Below, piece after piece: positions 24,726-27,910 of a DNA stretch of 27,910 nt; the first letter of the stretch is position 1, and each line of letters starts with the position of its first letter. Origin of the DNA: an uncultured Flavobacteriales bacterium (GTDB lineage Bacteria > Bacteroidota > Bacteroidia > Flavobacteriales_D > Sanyastnellaceae); assembly GCA_937974555.1 (NCBI GenBank), contig CALJKR010000052.1:1-27910 (forward strand), given 5' to 3'. A program made the position numbers and the translations under genes. Below the pieces are notes generated by a model that saw only the letters and a list, made by a program, of their open reading frames with translations, had not been told where the DNA came from and made no database searches.

Positions 24726-26231
24726 TTAGAAAAATCCAAGTTTGTTTTTGTTGTAAGAGATCAACATATTTTTGGTTTGGCGATAATGCGCCAACATCAT
24801 TTTGTGTGTCTCACGACCAAATCCTGATTTCTTGTATCCACCAAAAGGAGCGTGCGCAGGATATGCATGGTAGCAATTCACCCATACACGACCCGCTTCA
24901 ATGGCTCTGGGCACTTGATACAATTCATGGGCATCGCGTGTCCAAACCCCTGCACCCAAACCATACAGAGTATCATTGGCGATTGCAATGGCCTCCTCTG
25001 TTGTTTTGAAAGTTGTTACACAAGTTACTGGACCAAAAATCTCTTCTTGGAAAACCCGCATCTTATTGTGTCCTTTCAAAATGGTAGGTTGTATATAATA
25101 TCCATTTGCACATTCGCCATCCAATTGGGCTGCTGCTCCCCCGCACAATACCTCTGCTCCTTCTTCTTTTCCAATTTTGATGTAATTCAAAATCTTTTCG
25201 TATTGATCATTGGAAGCCTGGGCTCCAATCATGACGCTACCATCCAAAGGATTTCCAGCGATAATGGCATTGGTTCGAGCGATTACACGTTCCATGAATT
25301 GATCATAAATAGACTCATGCACCAAAATACGAGATGGACATGTACACACTTCTCCTTGGTTCAAAGCAAACAATACCGCGCCTTCAATGGCCTTATCAAA
25401 AAATTCGTCATCGGCTTCAGCTACTGATGGAAACAAGATATTGGGCGACTTGCCACCCAATTCCATGGTCACGGGATTAAGATTTTCAGCTGCATACTGC
25501 ATAATCAAACGACCGGTAGTCGTCTCACCAGTAAAGGCCACTTTTTGCACCCTTGGCGAGGTAGCCAATGGCTTGCCCGCCTCAGGACCAAATCCAGAAA
25601 CGATATTCAATACACCGGCTGGCAATAAATCGCCAATCAATTCCATCAAACACATGATTGACGTCGGAGTCTGCTCAGCGGGTTTTACAATAACGCAGTT
25701 ACCGGCAGCCAATGCAGGTGCCATCTTCCATGCTGCCATCAACAAGGGGAAATTCCAAGGAATAATTTGACCCACCACGCCCAAGGGTTCATGTAAATTG
25801 ATGCTCACCGTGTGTTCGTCATGTTCGGAAATTGAGCCTTCCTCGGCACGAATAACACCTGCAAAATATCTGAAGTGATCTACTACCAAAGGAAGATCAG
25901 CCGCACGGGTTTCGCGAATGGGTTTTCCATTGTCGATGGTTTCCACCGTAGCCAAGTACTCCAAATTATCCTCGATAACTTGAGCGATTTTTAATAGGAT
26001 ATTGCTGCGGGTTGTGGCTGCTGTTTTGCTCCAAGACGGAAACGCTGCATGCGCGGCATCCAACGCTTTTTCAATGTCCTCTTTGCCCGAACGAGCGGCT
26101 TGGGTAAACACCTTTCCATCTACCGGAGAGATGTTATCAAAATATTCCCCATTCACCGGCGGTACAAATTGACCTCCAATGTAATTGCCATACTTTGCTT
26201 TGAAAGTTGGTCGATTGGCTAAATTGCTCAT
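24726..26231 (-). CDS. NAD-dependent aldehyde dehydrogenase, ExaC/AldB type
   Basis: The 501-residue protein has the full family length. KYGNYIGGQFVPP opens it. IIPWNFPLLMAAWK (156-169) holds the catalytic-site Asn160, KPAEQTP (183-189) and FTGETTTG (233-240) bind the cofactor, and MELGGKSPNI holds Glu257. NQGEVCTCPSR (291-301) holds catalytic Cys296; this cysteine-rich form is typical of the ExaC/AldB group. It oxidises acetaldehyde or similar short aldehydes to the acid in the cytosol. A divergent AraC regulator (141 bases away) and a downstream DUF779 gene complete a known type of aldehyde-response module. The upstream gap holds a near-consensus -7 box (TGAATTTG). Confidence 0.93.
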   Translation of the reverse strand: MSNLANRPTFKAKYGNYIGGQFVPPVNGEYFDNISPVDGKVFTQAARSGKEDIEKALDAAHAAFPSWSKTAATTRSNILLKIAQVIEDNLEYLATVETIDNGKPIRETRAADLPLVVDHFRYFAGVIRAEEGSISEHDEHTVSINLHEPLGVVGQIIPWNFPLLMAAWKMAPALAAGNCVIVKPAEQTPTSIMCLMELIGDLLPAGVLNIVSGFGPEAGKPLATSPRVQKVAFTGETTTGRLIMQYAAENLNPVTMELGGKSPNILFPSVAEADDEFFDKAIEGAVLFALNQGEVCTCPSRILVHESIYDQFMERVIARTNAIIAGNPLDGSVMIGAQASNDQYEKILNYIKIGKEEGAEVLCGGAAAQLDGECANGYYIQPTILKGHNKMRVFQEEIFGPVTCVTTFKTTEEAIAIANDTLYGLGAGVWTRDAHELYQVPRAIEAGRVWVNCYHAYPAHAPFGGYKKSGFGRETHKMMLAHYRQTKNMLISYNKNKLGFF

Positions 26232-26357
26232 AGTTTTTATTTTTTGTTTTGACCAAATTCATCTTTTGATTTTCGATTCTGATGGACGAAATTCTCGAGC
26301 CTTAGCATTTTTTTCCCAATGTGATTTTTCTCATGAACATTTATTAAAATGCTCTAC

Positions 26358-26365
26358 TACATTTG
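26358..26365 (+). promoter_or_regulatory. -7 promoter box of the AraC-type gene
   Basis: TACATTTG fits TAnnTTTG exactly and ends 7 bases before the ATG at 26373. The transcript leader would be only a few bases. No clear -33 box is seen, which may fit an activator-dependent promoter. Confidence 0.55.
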
Positions 26366-26372
26366 AGAGAAC

Positions 26373-27311
26373 ATGTATCGCATCACTGCCGCTCCGTTAA
26401 CGCCGATTGAAAAACTGGTGACTTCTGTAGAGAACAGAACCCGATTTTCATTGGACAAATGCGAGTTCAACATATTTGAAACCCATGAGCAAGCGGCTGA
26501 GGTTCATTTGCAATTTGAAGGATTTGCCATTACTTCCATGTTACGCGGAAAGAAAGTATTGCACTGTGGAGAGCAGGCACTTGATTTTATCCCTGGACAA
26601 ACTTTTATGGTCAAGGAGCAAGATGAAATGATCATTGATTTCCCGGACGCTCAATGGAATGCCCCTACCCAATGCACCGCGTTGGTTTTGGACAAACAAT
26701 ATTTGGAAAACCAATTGGCGTTTTTAAATGAGAAATGTCCCCGGGACAAGGAATTGAATCAAGAATGGGCCATTGATTGGGACCGATTGTTTTTTGATAA
26801 CGATGAAAATATCGCGGGACTTAGCCATAAATTGATCAAATTGTTTAAAAGTGACGACCCATTGAAAGATGTATTGGTGGATTTGAAATTAAAGGAATTG
26901 ATGATTAGCATTCTTCGATTGCAAAACCGTCAAACGCTGTGGTCACAACAAAGTCATTCAATCAATACCAAGCAACACCCGGGTATAGAAAGAATGATGG
27001 CTGTGATTGAGTACATTAAAAGAAATGCCTCCCAGGAGTTGAACATGGGCGAACTCAGCAAAATGGCCTACATGAGTAAGTCCTCATTTTACCGATTGTT
27101 CACCCATGAATTTGGAATTACGCCCAATCAAATGGTACTGCAAGAAAAAATGAGAATGGCCAAACTTCTCATTCAAGAAGGAAACATGGCCATGAAAGAA
27201 GTATGCTATGCGGTAGGCTTTTCAGACCCCAATTATTTTTCGAGAATCTTCAAAAAGATGAATGGAATCACCCCTGGTGAGTTTAAAAATCAGACTCATT
27301 TTAACGCATAA
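26373..27311 (+). CDS. AraC family transcriptional regulator
   Basis: The 312-residue protein has an N-terminal sensing region (about 1-190) that begins MYRITAAPLTPIEKLVTSVE and has a cupin-like run (FIPGQTFMVKEQDEM). The C-terminal AraC DNA-binding domain (about 205-305) contains MAYMSKSSFYRLFTHEFGIT as first helix-turn-helix and VCYAVGFSDPNYFSRIFKKM as second, followed by GITPGEF. It is divergent from the aldehyde dehydrogenase gene and most likely activates it, perhaps in response to an aldehyde or alcohol. No operator can be named with confidence. A strong terminator follows directly. Confidence 0.92.
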   Translation: MYRITAAPLTPIEKLVTSVENRTRFSLDKCEFNIFETHEQAAEVHLQFEGFAITSMLRGKKVLHCGEQALDFIPGQTFMVKEQDEMIIDFPDAQWNAPTQCTALVLDKQYLENQLAFLNEKCPRDKELNQEWAIDWDRLFFDNDENIAGLSHKLIKLFKSDDPLKDVLVDLKLKELMISILRLQNRQTLWSQQSHSINTKQHPGIERMMAVIEYIKRNASQELNMGELSKMAYMSKSSFYRLFTHEFGITPNQMVLQEKMRMAKLLIQEGNMAMKEVCYAVGFSDPNYFSRIFKKMNGITPGEFKNQTHFNA

Positions 27312-27336
27312 AAAAAGAGGCCTAGGGCCTCTTTTT
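27311..27336 (+). terminator. Bidirectional terminator after the AraC-type gene
   Basis: A 7-bp stem (AGAGGCC with GGCCTCT) with a TAG loop is flanked by A and T runs. It overlaps the stop codon and also lies just after the stop of the convergent small ORF at 27340. Confidence 0.9.
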
Positions 27337-27339
27337 CCA

Positions 27340-27510
27340 TTATGCTGATGCTTGTCTTATTTCTTCTTGAATCCGTCGTATTCGTCTCGTTCGTTCTTCA
27401 ATTTTATTTTGTGGATACCCATTTTCTACGGCTCTGGTCAATCTCTTTTGCAATTGGTGCAATTTGTGTCCTAGCTTGAGGACATCATACTTGTTGAGAA
27501 TCCTTTTCAT
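27340..27510 (-). CDS. Small basic hypothetical protein (56 residues)
   Basis: The ORF runs from ATG 27510 (MKRILNKYDVLKLGHKLHQL) to TAA 27340-27342. It is rich in Lys, Arg, Gln and Glu and looks like two amphipathic helices joined near NGYPQNK; it may form a coiled coil or bind RNA or DNA. I do not recognise it. Support: no other gene fits the gap, it ends right at a bidirectional terminator, and the composition is protein-like. No good promoter or Shine-Dalgarno is seen in front, only an AT-rich palindrome (ATTAAAATTTTTAAT). Confidence 0.5.
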   Translation of the reverse strand: MKRILNKYDVLKLGHKLHQLQKRLTRAVENGYPQNKIEERTRRIRRIQEEIRQASA

Positions 27511-27644
27511 GGTATTAAAATTTTTAATGAAGATAACGGCGAAAATTGAAAAATCCTATGCTTGAAGTGCAAAAAAAAGCCAACCATAAAAAAAGGATAT
27601 TTTGCCCAAAATAAAACCATGCCAGGCATGATTGTGTGCAAAAA
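27511..27644. other. AT-rich intergenic stretch without recognised gene
   Basis: It holds an exact 13-base direct repeat (GTGCAAAAAAAAG at 27567-27579 and 27636-27648) and a 6-bp inverted repeat (CATGCC, A, GGCATG at 27618-27630). No ORF with support is seen on either strand. Confidence 0.4.
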
Positions 27645-27668
27645 AAAGTCTCAGTTTCCTGAGACTTT
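27645..27668 (-). terminator. Terminator downstream of the GIY-YIG gene
   Basis: A 10-bp stem (AAAGTCTCAG with CTGAGACTTT) has a TTTC loop. On the - strand it is followed by a long T run (through 27640). It would end transcripts from the right-hand gene after they pass the hairpin array. Confidence 0.8.
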
Positions 27669-27676
27669 GCTTTTAG

Positions 27677-27772
27677 TTCCGACATTCTGCTTTGCAGAAT
27701 CGTCGTAATTGGCGGTCCGGTTCCGACGCTTCGGTCGGAATTCCGACATTCTGCTTTGCAGAATCGTCGGAA
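27677..27772. repeat. Array of three related palindromes
   Basis: Two 32-base copies (27677-27708 and 27741-27772) differ by a single base. Each can fold as TTCCGAC/GTCGGAA arms, a small internal loop, TTCTGC/GCAGAA and a TTT loop. Between them a 20-base palindrome (27721-27740) uses the same outer arms with a GCTTCG loop and abuts the second long copy. The array begins 6 bases after the stop of the GIY-YIG gene. Confidence 0.85.
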
Positions 27773-27778
27773 ACGGGA

Positions 27779-27910
27779 TTATCGGTACTTCTCAATGAAT
27801 TGCAATAATCGTTCACGATTCAAATTCTTCAACTTTCGCTCCAACACCATGGCCTCTGACCGTGTTTCTTTAATAATCTTACATCGCAGCTCCCAAGGTA
27901 AATAGGACTT
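27779..27910 (-). CDS. GIY-YIG family nuclease, C-terminal part (5' partial)
   Basis: The gene enters from the right edge; 43 residues and the stop (27779-27781) are visible. The visible part reads SYLPWELRCKII, ETRSEAMVLERKLKNLNRER and ends QFIEKYR. P-W-E-L followed by SEAM-x-x-E-x-x-(L/I)-K is the C-terminal half of small GIY-YIG proteins; the catalytic GIY-YIG motif lies outside the window. Small single-domain members are common in Bacteroidota and their role is unclear. The same frame stays open past the TAA across the hairpin array to a TAG near 27557, so the gene may once have been longer. Downstream is a terminator. Confidence 0.75.
   Translation of the reverse strand, partial: KSYLPWELRCKIIKETRSEAMVLERKLKNLNRERLLQFIEKYR

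Noticed and set aside
26306..26336. Two imperfect ATTTTT-containing direct repeats upstream of the AraC gene, as an operator
   Set aside because: Only short T-rich similarity at a 17-base offset; AraC sites are usually about 21 bases apart, and T-rich repeats are expected in this AT-rich gap.
27567..27648. Exact 13-base direct repeat with A runs as attachment or insertion-site duplication
   Set aside because: Most of the match is an A run, no mobile gene lies between the copies, and the spacing of 69 bases holds only non-coding sequence.
27677..27772. CRISPR array
   Set aside because: Two copies plus one shorter palindrome, no regular spacers and no cas genes; these are hairpins.

Overview
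The window looks like chromosome from a Bacteroidota bacterium, most likely of the Flavobacteriia or Cytophagia kind (Flavobacteriales-like). Four large secreted proteins carry type IX secretion system (T9SS) C-terminal sorting domains (one type A, three type B). A PorP/SprF-family outer-membrane protein is present. Several promoters have the TAnnTTTG -7 box typical of the phylum, and Shine-Dalgarno sequences are almost absent. GC content looks low to moderate. I see no tRNA, rRNA, CRISPR, insertion sequence or phage gene.

Layout. (1) Bases 1-1340, + strand: the 3' part of a lysyl-oxidase-family protein with a dockerin-like pair of calcium loops and a T9SS type A tail. (2) 1469-2565, - strand: the ribosomal operon rpsF-rpsR-rplI with its own promoter and a strong bidirectional terminator. 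(3) 2628-11667, - strand: a tight four-gene cluster (Gfo/Idh/MocA oxidoreductase, GT-B glycosyltransferase, and two giant T9SS type B surface proteins built from roughly 80-residue Ig-like modules). (4) 11778-12158, + strand: a START-like protein. (5) 12159-22930, - strand: a long tightly spaced series transcribed ilvE, regulatory-domain lipoprotein/secreted protein, outer-membrane barrel, msrA lipoprotein, GT87 mannosyltransferase-like, SBBP/gliding-type giant protein, PorP/SprF, small membrane protein. (6) 23035-24327: a LuxR-type response regulator divergent from a Met-rich membrane protein. (7) 24295-27311: an aldehyde dehydrogenase (ExaC/AldB type), a DUF779 protein, and a divergent AraC regulator. 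(8) 27340-27910: a small basic ORF, then a GIY-YIG nuclease gene running off the right edge, with a row of palindromes downstream of its stop.

How the parts fit. The dominant theme is the cell surface: T9SS cargo, a PorP/SprF partner that overlaps its cargo gene by the ATGA arrangement, and enzymes that could build or decorate surface glycans. The most unusual item is the lysyl oxidase, which keeps the copper-binding histidines and both residues of the lysine-tyrosine cofactor. Also notable is a strong Shine-Dalgarno sequence before rplI, directly downstream of the genes for S6 and S18, the two proteins that help mask the anti-Shine-Dalgarno in this phylum. The hairpin array next to the GIY-YIG gene is the best candidate for an undescribed repeat element.
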